Below are positions 1 through 10,276 of a DNA stretch of 64,000 bases, piece by piece. The stretch is from Macrothele yani (taxonomy: Eukaryota > Arthropoda > Arachnida > Araneae > Macrothelidae): assembly GCA_039090855.1 (NCBI GenBank), contig CM077013.1:143055240-143119239 (forward strand). Reading direction: 5' to 3'. Positions within the stretch are counted from its first letter, which is position 1. Every line of letters begins with the position of its first letter. A program made the position numbers and the translations under genes. The notes beneath the pieces were generated by a model. The model saw only the letters and a list, made by a program, of their open reading frames with translations. It ran no database searches and had not been told where the DNA came from.

Positions 1-190
1 CACGTCTGCAGGAAGGAATGTTCAAAGATGTATACTCTTAACCTCACGTTTTCAAAGAAGACCATCGCCCGAGAATAAAAAGAACAAACAAAAGTGTTCC
101 TAAAGTACCGCAATACTCTTTGTTAAATTCAAAGAATATGGTTTGACTAAAACAGGGAATATTGCGGTTCAATAATTTTATACCCAAATA
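1..190. other. Flank, nothing recognised
   Basis: AT-rich sequence before the first transposon. No convincing coding or RNA feature is seen. Confidence 0.5.
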
Positions 191-1509
191 TACAGGGTGT
201 CCATAAAGTCTATTCCACATAACAAAAATTAATATAAAAAAATCTATGTGAGTTAAAATAAAATGGTTGGCAATACAATATAGCAGCACTCAAAGTATTT
301 TTCTGTTCTTTAGGTGAGCGCTACTGCTGAATGAGAGGAGCATTTCGTCGATAATGGCTTCCATGCAAAAAAAGTGGCGTGCGTGTTGTGGTTTCGTGAG
401 ACCAAATCGGCGGTTAGTGTCCAGCGTCATTTCAGAAAAGAGTACAGACGATCACCACCGGATCAAAAAAGCATAAAATCTTGGTATGAAAAGTTTAAAG
501 TGACGGGTGGTGTTGGCGATCTCCCCCGAGCGGGGCGACCACCGGTTACACAAGAGACAGCTGCAGATGTTCAGGAGACATTTCTACGAAGCCGCAGGAA
601 ATCAATTCGTCGTGCTTCACTGGAAACTGAGACACCCAGTGCCAAGGTTCACAAAATTTTACGCTAGCATTTTCATATGTATGATTATAACGTGCAGAAC
701 GTTCAAGCTCTTCAGCCTGATGACCGGCCTCGCCGTACTGCATTTGCGACGGAGATGTTGCAGCTCATAGCTCATGATAGTGATTATCTGCACCGTGTCT
801 CTGTTTCTCAGATGAAGTTACATTCCACGTCTCTGGTACAGTTAACAGGCACAATGTGCGAATCTGGAGATCAGAATTTTCTCCATTATGTCATCGAACA
901 ACAGAGGGCTATCTCGAGAGTGAACGTATGGTGCGGCCTGATGCATGACATAATCATCTGACCCTTCTTTTACAGAGCCCACGGTAACATGTAACGTGTA
1001 CCTGGACATGAACTTTTTGTAGCACCTCAGTTGCATGCACTCCAACTTTCGGTTATTTTCCTACGAGATGGTGCCCCACCACACTGGTGAATAATGGTTC
1101 TTTAGTTCCTGAATTCCACGTTTCCGGAGAGATGAATTGGCCGCGACAGTCCCATGGCGTGGCCAATTCGATTTCCTGATATAACCCCTCTAGACTTTTT
1201 CCTGTGGGATTTTGTGAAAGATCAAGTTTCCTCTATAGCAGTGTTCCAGATGACGAGAGGTAGAAGAGCAGAATAACGGACGTAACTAATTTTGTCTCTG
1301 TTGAGATGTTAAACGAAACATGGCGTGAAATTGCATATCGCTTAGATGTCCTGCGAGCCACAAATGTCCACAATGTGGAGGTGCAGCGACACTGGGAATA
1401 AAGCTTTCGTTGTGTACCATCATTGTCGTGAAGTCCCTTTCTTGTACCTGTAATACATCTTTTTATATTAATTTTTTGCAATGTGGGAAAGACTTCATGG
1501 ACACCTTAC
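191..1509 (+). mobile_element. Tc1/mariner-superfamily element (DUF4817 type), decayed
   Basis: The left end reads ACAGGGTGTCCATAAAGTCT. The right end, reversed, reads AAGGTGTCCATGAAGTC, so the two are imperfect terminal inverted repeats about 1.3 kb apart with TA-rich flanks. The interior codes for a broken transposase on the plus strand. Size, ends and protein agree with the arthropod Tc1/mariner-like group whose transposase starts with a DUF4817 helix-turn-helix. Exact ends are uncertain by a few bases. Confidence 0.8.
374..1240 (+). pseudogene. DUF4817-type transposase, frameshifted
   Basis: The product would have been a cut-and-paste DDE transposase. The first piece (374-667) has the N-terminal HTH typical of this group: CVLWF, then SVQRHFRKEYRRSPPD, then KSWYEKFKVTGGV and a GRPPV linker. 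A second frame (677-961) continues with LQPDDRPRRTAFATEML and NVWCGLM. Later pieces are read in other frames: RDGAPPHW near 1065, the region of the second catalytic Asp, and ITPLDFFLWDFVKDQV near 1177. At least two frameshifts and a damaged first-Asp region make this a dead copy. It is oriented with its element and has no other gene neighbour. Confidence 0.8.
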
Positions 1510-2630
1510 ATTTTGATTCAGAGTATAAAACTAGTTTTTCGATATGTTAATCAGAATCAGTTTTATGTTTTATTCCAAATCAGAAGATTAAGTGAACGAA
1601 TGATTACTCAGACTTTTAATGGTGATTTTCTTATAACCAAATAAATCACTATCGTTCTACATATCTGGAACGGGGTAGGGCTCTTTTTCCCTAAAGTAAG
1701 AATTATTTCTGCTAATTATTGAATTTTAAATACGAAATCGTGTAGTTTTTAACTCGTAAATAGTACATCTTTAATTGCATTATGATCAACATCGAGTCGC
1801 ATAAATTAATGAATACGAATACGGCATCGTACTAAAAGAACTTGTAATATCTGGAAAAATATAATGCAGCAAGCACCTTGTTGTTTCCTTGTTTCATCAT
1901 TAGCTCGGAAAACGCGTAAATTGAAAAGTTTCAAAAATTGTTCGTCGCTTTGCAACAGGAACACAAATCCAACAAATTTGGAATGAATAACAACTTCACG
2001 TTTTAAGCCTGTACGACATTGCAGATTTTCTGTATGGATTTTGTTAAGAGAAATATCATATTAGTCTCACACGGGTGAGGCCATTGTTGGAATCCCAATT
2101 CAGTATTGTACGCGCATGCGTATGTGTGTATGTGTCATCCCGGTCTTTTAATTCGCTGACCCTCATTCATCAAAATGGTGCTTTGTAAGTTTTCCACTAA
2201 GAAAATCGATGAATTAAAATTTATGGAAATTTAATCACCGGAGAAAGCTTGCGCGCTTTTGCGGCAGCAGTAAGCCCAAATCCTCGCAAAGAAATTGTTT
2301 TGAACTGAACTGAGATGGCTCTCAAGATTAAGTCACTGAGAGAAGAGTCATTAGTTCTTCCACTAAATGGAAATATCGAATCTTCTGTACTTCTGTTTTG
2401 AGATATCTTATTAGATATACAAAAATTTCTCCGAAAATTAACTTATCCATGTAGTGATCTATTACATAGGCTGATTGAAGGATTTTGTTGCCACAACAGG
2501 AGCACGAATTACCTTAATTTGAATTTAGCTTCGATCTGTGCTGTCAGTCCCTTTTCTAGTGGAATAAAAACATTACAGACATTACAGCCGTATCGAAAAT
2601 ATCCCTTTTGCTGTACAAAGTTGCTCTATC
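1510..2630. other. Unannotated AT-rich interval
   Basis: About 1.1 kb without a supported gene. It has short AT-rich stretches and no long open frame. I see no terminal repeats, tRNA or recognisable domain. Confidence 0.5.
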
Positions 2631-2642
2631 AAGTCAGTGCCG

Positions 2643-2860
2643 TCGCCCCGGTGGCGCAGTGGTCTAAGCGATGGCCTCTGATCACTCGTCCGAAAGGGGT
2701 CCGGGTTCGAATCCCGGTGAGGCATGGATGTTGTGTTTGTCTTACGGCACTGGCTCTTTCCCTTCCCTGGAACCAGTGACCCTAAATTAGGGACGGGCGA
2801 CTGCTTATAGCCCATTGAGTTGCTCACGGTGGTCGTTAAACCTCCAAACAAAAAAAAAAA
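2643..2860 (+). mobile_element. tRNA-derived SINE, full-length copy A
   Basis: Head is tRNA-like: box A GTGGCGCAGTGGTCTAAG and box B GGGTTCGAATCCCGG (about 2700-2716). The body includes a CCCTAAATTAGGGACGGGCG block and ends in TTAAACCTCC plus an A-run. Direct repeats AAGTCAGTGCCG (2631-2642) and AAGTCAATGCCG (2861-2872) flank it as a 12-bp target duplication. This is the reference copy for the family in this window. SINEs of this kind are transcribed by Pol III and mobilised by a partner LINE. The head resembles leucine or serine tRNAs, but I cannot assign it. Confidence 0.9.
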
Positions 2861-2872
2861 AAGTCAATGCCG

Positions 2873-2993
2873 CCGCCCCGGTAGCACAATGGTCTAAGCG
2901 ATGGCTTCTGGTCATTCATCCGAGATGGGTCCGGGTTCGAATCCCGGTGAGGCATGGATGTTGTGTTTGTCTTACGGCACTGGCTCTCTTGTA
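2873..2993 (+). mobile_element. SINE copy B, 3'-truncated
   Basis: This is the same family as 2643-2860, retaining the tRNA-like head (GTAGCACAATGGTCTAAGCG and GGGTTCGAATCCCGG). It breaks off after GGCACTGGCTCTC. It begins immediately after the A-tail and duplicated site of copy A, so the two lie in tandem. Confidence 0.85.
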
Positions 2994-3826
2994 CAAAATA
3001 ATGATAATTCACAAGAAATGTGTTTTCTCGTTTTGGGATGATTCTAGTTTTAGCATGCACAAAGATTTTTGTTGGATTTTTTTTTCTGAGATTTATTGTT
3101 AAGAGTGAAGAAGCAATGGAAAGAGATAAAAAAAAATTAAGCGCGGAAGAAAGGAAATGGATTCAGGAATCGAAAAAGGGTCATTGTTTCAAAGACAAAA
3201 CAAGAAACAGTTAGGAGCGTGGATATTAGCAGCGATTTCCGTTTGAAACCCATCGTCACATGCATTTTTACCTTTCAAATGGTTCCCACCCCCGCCAAGT
3301 TAAGACAAAGTTCATAAGCAATATTTCGATAAATGAAAGTAGGTTGGGGTGGCTGAAACTAAACCATTAGTGACATTGCTTTGTTCACAGAGAAAGAAAG
3401 CTTCTTGGAAAATTAAATTCTATCGGATAAAGCGTGCTTCTATCTTCTTTTTTTCATTTGGGAATACTTCTGAGACAAGTGAAGTGTATTATCAGAATGT
3501 AGCAAGGCACGTTATTCTTTTTGTTCACTTTGCAGAGCAGTATGTAATCATGCGACTTCGTAAACATTTTCAACAAACACAAGGTCTTCTCGAAGTATCA
3601 CAAATGCTTAATTTAAATGCCACAGATAAACGTATAAGTCAAATGCTAAAAATAGGTAAGTTAAAATATACAAATAAGTACTATGTCGGGTTGTATAAAT
3701 CGTTTATCGCGTGACAAAGTGCCTCTTTATTGAGTAATATAGGCATCACTATTTTTCAGTACCTCTCGCCATCTGTGCGGTTGCTTGAAAATTCCATGTC
3801 TAGAACTTTGTAGGTTTTGGGGCAAA
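2994..3826. other. Interval with no supported gene
   Basis: Open frames of 64 and 121 codons occur (3020-3214, 3349-3714). Their products are low-complexity or lysine-rich with no recognisable domain, so I do not call them genes. Confidence 0.45.
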
Positions 3827-4220
3827 GAAGTGGTCAACAGGATCTTTTTGCAGGCCTCCATAGAGGTAAAGTTCTTAGCCATGCAGAGACAGGAGTCAGT
3901 GAATCCACCTCTTTTGGGGTAGTTCATAGGCTGAATTTATCATTAAAATTCAACTATTATTCATTGGCATATACTGTTCGGCTTTAAACAGTTCTCAGCC
4001 GACGAAAGTCTATTGGCTGGTCAAGAGGATCTTTTTACAGGCCTCCAAAGAGGCGAAGTTCTTTCCAGTTGAGCGAGTTATGCAGAGACGGTAGTCAATG
4101 AATCCTCCCCTTTTGGAATAGCTCATAGGCTGAATTTATCATTAATGTTAAACTGCTATTTATTTGTATATACTGTTCGGCTTTAAACAGTTCTCAGTGG
4201 ACGAAAGTTTATTGGCTAAC
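3827..4220. repeat. Imperfect tandem duplication, ~190-bp unit
   Basis: Two adjacent diverged copies (about 3827-4016 and 4017-4220) share GGTCAA.AGGATCTTTTT, CAGGCCTCCA.AGAGG, GAATTTATCATTAA and TACTGTTCGGCTTTAAACAG. The second copy has an extra ~15 bp (near CCAGTTGAGCGAGTTA). Confidence 0.8.
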
Positions 4221-4329
4221 CGAAGCTAATTTACTCGAAACTGACATGCATAAGGAAATACAATACGGTACTTATTACAGGGATGCTGCTTCCTGTTAGG
4301 TATATCAGTGTTTGATACACTCATTTATA

Positions 4330-5547
4330 CACGGTCGAGTCACATTATTGTGACCACCAGCTAATATCCAGAGTAACCGCCGTATGCAGCGCGAACTGCA
4401 GCTAGGCGGGCTGGGAGTGACTCAATAAGGTGCTGGAAGGTGTTCACAGGCATGTGGAGCCATGCTGACCGCAGTGCAGCTGACAGCTGCTAGGTGGTGC
4501 GTGGTGGGGGATCCATAGAGCGAATAACATGATCGAGGTGGTCCCACAGATGCTCAATTTGGTTTAAGTCTGGGGAATTAGGAGGCCAGGGAAGTACTTC
4601 GAAGTCTTCATCGTGCTCTTCCAGTCACTCTCGGACATTTCTAGTTGCGTGACACGTCACATTGCCGTGCTGGAAGATTCTATTCGCCACAGGGGGGATG
4701 ACAATCAGCATGTATAGGTGTACGTGGTCTGCAAGGATGGATTCATTACGAATTCGGGCCATAGTGCCTTCCACAGGTATGAGTGGATCCAGAGAATGCC
4801 ACGAAAACATTCCCCAGACCATAACGCTGCCCCCACCACCTCGTGTTCTGCCAGCAATGGTTGAAGAGTGTTTGCTCTGATGTTTCTCGCCTTATACGCC
4901 AACTTCCATCCGTTCGATGAAGCAGAAAACGTGACTCATTGGAGAAGGCAATCCTTTTCCAATCAGCGGAGGTCCAATTACGATATTTCCGTGCAAATGT
5001 AAGCCCTTTCTGCCGATGCACTTTCGTTAGTATAGGTGCAGTGATCATACGTCTGCGTTGGAGCCCACATGCAGCAGGGCTCTCTGAACTGTTTTTTTAG
5101 ACATATTTTCGGTAGCCCCCTGGTTCATTCGGCCCGTGAGTTGCCCCACTGTAGCATGTCGATCGGCCCTCACGCACCTTCGAAGCAGTCGTTCACCTCT
5201 CACATCAATGGCACGTGGTGCGCCACGTTTCCATGTCGATTATTCGCAATGATGCTATTTCTCCAATCACGATACACGTTAACTACAGCAGCACGCGAAC
5301 AGTTCACAAACTGCGCTGTTTCAGAAATTCTTTGACCCTTAGCCCGAAACTCGATCATCATCCCTTTTTGCAAATCTGATAAATCGTTCCTTTTATCAAT
5401 GGCAGCAACGAGTGATATGTTTTCACATTGCCTACAGCACACCTTATATACCCTCAAAGCCAGCTCACGACACGTGCCTTCTTTCATTGGCTAAGCGCCG
5501 TTGACGTCAAAAGTAGGATGTGGTCACAATAATGTGACTCGACTGGG
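4330..5547 (-). mobile_element. Tc1-like transposon, decayed
   Basis: The ends are CACGGTCGAGTCACATTATT (4330) and, reversed, CCCAGTCGAGTCACATTATT (ending 5547). TA dinucleotides lie outside both (4328-4329, 5548-5549). Length 1218 bp. Ends, TA target and the coded protein define a Tc1-like element with transposase on the minus strand. Confidence 0.92.
4366..5487 (-). pseudogene. Tc1-like transposase, multiple frameshifts
   Basis: The N-terminal piece (5487-5200) has the paired-like HTH: LSDLQKGMMIEFRAKGQRIS followed by NCSRAAVVNVY. A later frame (about 5048-4746) has NWTSADWKRIAFSNESRFLL, in which the usual catalytic Asp of W/FSDESRF is Asn. A further frame near 4560 gives WPPNSPDLNQIEHLWD, which keeps the catalytic Glu. 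The protein is spread over several frames and has lost a catalytic residue, so it is inactive. Confidence 0.85.
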
Positions 5548-5549
5548 TA

Positions 5550-5891
5550 TATTTGATGCAGTGAGTTATGTTTGCTCTGAAGCGCACCTGTGTGACTGCT
5601 CACGCATTTGGAAGCGCGCTCTACGACCGATGGAGAGAGGAGTCGAACTCCAGCTCTCACTTCACTCTCGTTCACACATCTTACTGCATTCACCTGTATG
5701 AAGCCACGTACGCATCTATGCGCACTAATGTCGAGGTTGGACGAGGCCGATGACGTGATAGCAGGATTCGTCCGTCTGTTCTCTCCAGCTCCGAGCGGGT
5801 AAAGGTGATTCGCTTTACATCACAAGTTGTCCATTCTAGCCATTAGGAGCTGCGATAGAATTATCTCTGGAAGGCTGTTCTGTAGCTCCAC
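5550..5891. other. Interval with no supported gene
   Basis: Overlapping short open frames on both strands lack recognisable domains. Nothing else is seen. Confidence 0.45.
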
Positions 5892-5893
5892 TT

Positions 5894-6101
5894 TTATTTA
5901 TTGAAGGTTTAACGACCACCGTGAGCAACCCAATGGGCAGTCGCCCGTCCCTAATTTATGACCACTGACTCCAGGGAAAATGAGATAGCCAGTGTCGTAA
6001 GACAAACACAATGCATCCGTGATTCACAGGGATTCGAACACGGACCCATCTCGGACGAAATCAGAAGCCATCGCTTAGACCACTGCGCCACCTGGGCGGC
6101 A
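5894..6101 (-). mobile_element. SINE copy C
   Basis: Same SINE as 2643-2860, in reverse: A/T tail at the left (CTTTTATTTATTGAAGG), body, then box B and box A complements (GATTCGAACACGGACCC, CTTAGACCACTGCGCCACC). AGCTCCACTT (5884-5893) and AGATCCACTT (6104-6113) look like its target duplication. Confidence 0.88.
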
Positions 6102-6182
6102 TAGATCCACTTCAGTATCCCAGTATCAACCAAATTAATCACTGGCCAGAATTTCAGTTTGCTACTGCTGCAAATGCCAGAA

Positions 6183-6394
6183 AGCCGCCCCGGTGGCGCA
6201 GTGGTCTAAGGCGCTGGCCTCTGATCATTCGTCCGTAAGGGGTCCGGGTTCGAATCCCGGTCAGGCATGGATGTTGTGTTTGTCTTATGGCACTGGCTCT
6301 CTCCATTCCCTGGAACCAGTGACCCTAAATTAGGGACGGGCGACAGCTTATAGCCCATTGAGTTGCTCACGGTAGTCGTTAAACCTCAAAAAAA
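6183..6394 (+). mobile_element. SINE copy D, with perfect target duplication
   Basis: Full-length member of the family, tRNA-like head through A-tail. It is flanked by a perfect 11-bp direct repeat AAATGCCAGAA (6172-6182 and 6395-6405). Confidence 0.92.
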
Positions 6395-6447
6395 AAATGC
6401 CAGAAGCCGCCTAACAACAAGAGCTTTTCCGAGAAAAATTACTTCGC

Positions 6448-6590
6448 ATCTTTCCAGCCTTACGTGCAACCAGGCATCCAAGAAAGAAAATCTCTCCAGC
6501 CTTACGTGCAACCATGCATCCAAGAAAGAACATCTCTCTAGCCTTACGTGCAACCATGCATCCAAGAAAGAACATCTCTCCAGCCTTATT
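6448..6590. repeat. 42-bp minisatellite, ~3.3 units
   Basis: CCAGCCTTACGTGCAACC plus ATCCAAGAAAGAA recurs every 42 bp (anchor bases at 6456, 6498, 6540, 6582). The unit is a multiple of three, so it makes a repeating 14-residue open frame that I regard as chance. It starts 40-50 bp beyond SINE copy D. Confidence 0.88.
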
Positions 6591-7744
6591 TCCTCACTGT
6601 AACGTCAACCGCTCCTCATGCTCTTTGCTTAGCTGACCGACTTCTTCGGGCAGGATCTTTTCTACTGTCGCAATACACCGCGACACCAGATCACCATGGG
6701 TCCGCACGAGTCCAACCCATTTTCTTCTCGGCTTGTTCAAGACTGCTCATTTTCGTTCATTGACATTTTGCCAAAGAGTTTCTTCCTCTGTTGATAGGGG
6801 ATCTGCTTTAACTCTGTTGCCAATTTTAATTGCTTCCTAAAAGCATTCGGCACGATGAAGGTGTTAAGAATGCATAGCCCTGCGCTCGGAATAAATGGCG
6901 GCCAGCTCACTTATGAGTACACAAACACATAACTAATTGGCACTTCTTTGTCCTGCCAAGATATGGCATCGAGAACACCATAAAATTTCCGATCGAGTGA
7001 CGCTAACTCTTTCCCCAAACATCGGCCACCTCACACTTACAAGGACCTCCCAAATAGCTGTCGACCTAAGCAGGTGGGAGCAACAAACGACCCATGCCTC
7101 GTTTCAGATTTCACCCTCTTAAGAAAATGAGTTTTTATCTCTTTTCTTTCGCAAAAGGGGAAAACCCACTAACTGTTAATTTTAAACAAAAAATTAAAGC
7201 TGTACCCGCCTTTCGCAAAAGTAGCTAATCGAATTAGTTACAGCACCCAAAATTCGTAACAATATTTAGCTTGGATTGCTAGCATCAGTCAACGAGGCAC
7301 CCTTTCTTCCAATTCGAATAGTCATTTAGTACCTTTCAGCATATTATGAGTAAGAGAAGCATGCTTTTGTCTGTCTGTCAGCATGATTTGTTTGCTTCCA
7401 TACTTTTGATTGAAAAAATTCTCAGTTCATCTGATAGACGAAAGCAAGACGAAAATTGTTTCATCTCTTCGTTTTGCTGTGTCACTTATGTTTTTTCTCC
7501 TCATACAGATGGCAGTGCTAATTTTATATTCTTCAGGTATCAGGGTTTCTGAAGTGGGAGTGAAAAAAATATCTTGAACGCAGAAAAAACACTTTCCATA
7601 TTTTTCGAATTTGCATTTCAGCTTTATATGCGACTAAAATATCTGGTCTGTAACCCGATGAAAGAAGCAGAAAAAGGCTGCTTCAGGGAAGTGTGGGCAG
7701 ATGCGCTGATTCCTGACCGTTCGTACGAGATTGGACCAGGCCCG
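6591..7744. other. Interval with no supported gene
   Basis: Several 60-70 codon frames without recognisable domains. There is no terminal repeat, tRNA or LINE motif. Confidence 0.45.
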
Positions 7745-7905
7745 AGTCTCGGGTGACGCATTGTATAGCTGTGTTTGTCCGGTTGCACTGTCTCAGTCCC
7801 CTCCCTGAAACTAGTGGCTCCAAATTAGGGACAGGTGACTGCTAATGACCAAACGAGTTATTCATGGTGGTTGTTAAACTACTCCTCTCCTCAAGAAGAA
7901 AAAAA
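7745..7905 (+). mobile_element. SINE copy E, 5'-damaged and diverged
   Basis: The SINE body is recognised by CCAAATTAGGGACAGGTGACTG and TGGTGGTTGTTAAAC before an A-rich tail. The tRNA-like head is largely unrecognisable (GGCCCGAGTCTCGGGTGACGC). It is older than copies A, D and F. Confidence 0.7.
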
Positions 7906-8131
7906 GAGAAACGGGAAAGAATTTTAATAGTTCTTGGAATGGCATGCAATAAAAGAAACTCCCATTGCCTTGCTGTCCAGCCATTCGGGAAATACGCTTA
8001 AATATTTGCCATCTTATTTTAGTTTGTGTCTTTCTATTGTCCCTACTGGATCCAGCTGGTTAAACTTCTTTCTCAACCGTTCATTCCGGTTGGTTGAAAT
8101 TAACCGTTCGTTCCAAGTTAGAAACAAATTT
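7906..8131. other. Unannotated spacer
   Basis: AT-rich sequence with no supported feature. Confidence 0.45.
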
Positions 8132-8196
8132 AAATGTACCGTTTAGACCGCTGCGCCGCCGTTTTGTTGGCGGCGCAGCTGTTTAAACGGTACATT
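8132..8196. repeat. Near-perfect 28-bp stem inverted repeat
   Basis: The arms AATGTACCGTTTAGACCGCT/GCGCCGCC and GGCGGCGCAGCTGTTTAAAC/GGTACATT pair with two mismatches around a 10-nt loop (GTTTTGTTGG). The right arm resembles the SINE box-A region (GGCGGCGCAG..GTTTAAA). It ends 9 bp before a Tc1 element. Confidence 0.85.
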
Positions 8197-8358
8197 GGCT
8201 TATTACAGTATGTGGAAAAAAGTGATTGGACGCTGTAAGTGAATAGGAAAACAATATTGTATTTACAACAGTAACGGGTAGGTCCTCTGTTTGCAGATAT
8301 TACAGCAGCCACCCGTTGAGGTACACTGTCCACAAGTACATGGAGTAAGGAGAGTGGG

Positions 8359-8583
8359 CCGCCCCGGTGGCGCAGTGGTCTAAGGCGCTGGCCTATGATC
8401 ATTCGTCCGTAAGGGCTCCGGGTTCGAATCCCGGTCAGGCATGGATGTTGTGTTTGTCTTACGGCACTGGCTCTCTCCCTTCCCTGGAAACAGTGACCCT
8501 AAATTAGGGACGGGCGACTGCTTATAGCCCATTGAGTTGCTCACGGTGGTCGTTAAACCTCCAATCAAAAAAAAAAAAAAAAA
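8359..8583 (+). mobile_element. SINE copy F, with perfect target duplication
   Basis: Full-length SINE from CCGCCCCGGTGGCGCAGTGG to a 17-A tail. It is flanked by GGAGAGTGGG at 8349-8358 and 8584-8593. It splits the Tc1 element and so is younger than it. Confidence 0.93.
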
Positions 8584-8593
8584 GGAGAGTGGG

Positions 8594-9479
8594 ATGTTCC
8601 TACATTCCGACTTGAGTATGTCAACCAACTTTGAAGGTCGTGTTGGTCTAAACCCGTCGTTCAAGTTCACCACACAGGTGTTCAATGGGACTGAGGTCCG
8701 GGCTCTAAGAAGGCCAGTCTAACCGCGAGACTTGATTTTCCTCATACCACCCCATTGTAGCCTTGGAAACATGACAAATAGCATTTTCGTTCTGAAAGAA
8801 ACAATCGTCATGTCCGTAGAACTACCACAACGCTGAGAGCATTGAGTTTTACAGGATATCTCTGTACAGCACAGAGTTCATGTTCCCATGAATAACAACC
8901 AGTGGACTCACACTGTACCAGTTAAAACCACCCCATACCATAACTCCACCACCTTCGTGCTTCACAGTCGGCAATGTACACTCCGGAAGCAAACGCTCCG
9001 GATAACAGTCAAACCCAGACACGTCCATGCGATTTCGTCACTCCATAACACCTGCCACCATTGCTCCAATGCCCAATTTTTGTGCTGTTGACACCATCGT
9101 AGCCGCGTAGCTTTATTGGTATTTGTGATGAGAGGTATAAGGGCGGCAGCTTGGCCATGACACTGGAGTGAATGGGCCTCTCTTTGAAGTGTCTTGCTGG
9201 AGACCATAGCATCTGTGCCCATCTGGAACACTTGTGCTATGGCGTGCATTGGTCGGGACTTAGTTTTCTGGACCTCCCCCTGGGTTGTAGTTCCGTGGTT
9301 CTTCCAGGGCGAGGTGCCTTCCTGCAATGTCCCGTCGTCTTTCACTTCTTGGAGACAAAGGCCATATTCGATTTAGTGACCTGAATAACATCAGCAATGC
9401 TTCGTGTGCTAATACCTTCAACTGAGCAGCCAAATTAAACGCCCTTTTTAAATTCGAAGAGCTCTCTCCTGCTAGCCAT
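8594..9479 (-). pseudogene. Tc1-like transposase, degenerate
   Basis: A plausible original start lies at 9479 (MASRRELFEFKKG). The central piece (9345-8962) has TTQGEVQKTKSRPMH, TNTNKATRLRWCQQHKNWAL and VLWSDE, the first catalytic Asp region. The downstream Asp/Glu region is too decayed to read confidently. The frame is broken in several places and interrupted beyond its 3' part by a SINE. Confidence 0.75.
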
Positions 9480-9581
9480 TTTATCAGGGATTAATCCGAG
9501 CGAACTTCTGTTGCCGTCTTTATACCTTATCGACCAAGTGCCTGCTGCGGGATGTTGCCATGAATTTTGTCCACATAGTGT

Positions 9582-9765
9582 TCCTCTTACCCAAGTCAGG
9601 CTGCATTACCTACCCGGAAATAGTGGCCTTAAATTAAGGAAGAGTGACTGCTTATGTCTCATAGAATTTTTACTCGGAAACAGTGGCCTTAAATTAGGGA
9701 AGAGTGTCTGCTTATGCCTCATAGAAGTTTTCGCGGTGGTCGTTAAAGCCCGGATTCCAAAAGAA
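9582..9765 (+). repeat. SINE-tail fragment with internal tandem duplication
   Basis: Two adjacent ~65-70 bp copies of the SINE body (each with CGGAAA.AGTGGCCTTAAATT and GAAGAGTG.CTGCTTATG) are followed by the SINE end GGTGGTCGTTAAAGCC. There is no tRNA head. It begins right at the end of the Tc1 at 8206-9580. Confidence 0.75.
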
Positions 9766-9839
9766 AATTATTATCATGGAAAATTCCGCCCGAGAGAACT
9801 TTCAGTCATTTAAATAAACGTTCTCCTTCTTCTTCTTCT

Positions 9840-10274
9840 TCTTAGCCTGTTGACACCCACTGCAGGATATTGGCCTCCCCCAGTCTTTTCCAACTTCCTC
9901 GATCCTTAACCCCTGTCCACCAATTAGCACCTCTAAATTTCGGAAGGTCAACTCTCCGTCTTGTTCTCTGGCGCCCCCTTCGTCTCTTTCCATCTGTCGG
10001 TTGCTATTCTGTTAATAATCGTGCCTATCTTTCAGTGTTCCAACATTTCCAGCACATCTTTGATTTTCTTTTTAAACACAATGGAAGATCGCCGGTTAAA
10101 TAGTCTTTAAGTCTCCAAAAGGCCCTGCTGCCCTGAATAATTCTTCTATTGAATTCTCTTTCTCTTCTTTCTCTAAAACTGATTACTTGTCCTAAATAAA
10201 TGTAGGCACCAACTGTTTCGATTTATTTTCCTTCTATCAAAATCTTTTCTGTATCCCTTTCTATACTGTTCATA
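9840..10274 (-). mobile_element. RTE-like LINE 3' fragment (part 1), diverged
   Basis: Read on the minus strand, this gives a decayed reverse-transcriptase C-terminus: ILIEGKIIETVGAYIYLGQ, then FNRRIIQGSRAFWRLKDYL and LPLCLKRK. It resembles the complete element at 33742-36940 (YVYLGQ, INRRTKLAWRAFG, MPLCLKRK) but is clearly a different, older subfamily. It is interrupted by the Tc1 at 10277-11642; the upstream part is at 11645-11890. Confidence 0.8.
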
Positions 10275-10276
10275 TA

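Larger units (their letters stand above)
8206..9580 (-). mobile_element. Tc1-like transposon, decayed, with SINE insertion
   Basis: The ends are CAGTATGTGGAAAAAAGTG at 8206 and, reversed, CACTATGTGGACAAAATTC ending at 9580. TA precedes the left end; the right flank is TT, taken as a mutated TA. It has a minus-strand transposase remnant and an intact SINE (8359-8583) inserted near its 3' end. Confidence 0.8.

Noticed and set aside
3349..3714. 121-codon open frame
   Set aside because: No domain, no paralogue in the window, composition like the AT-rich flanks; probably chance.
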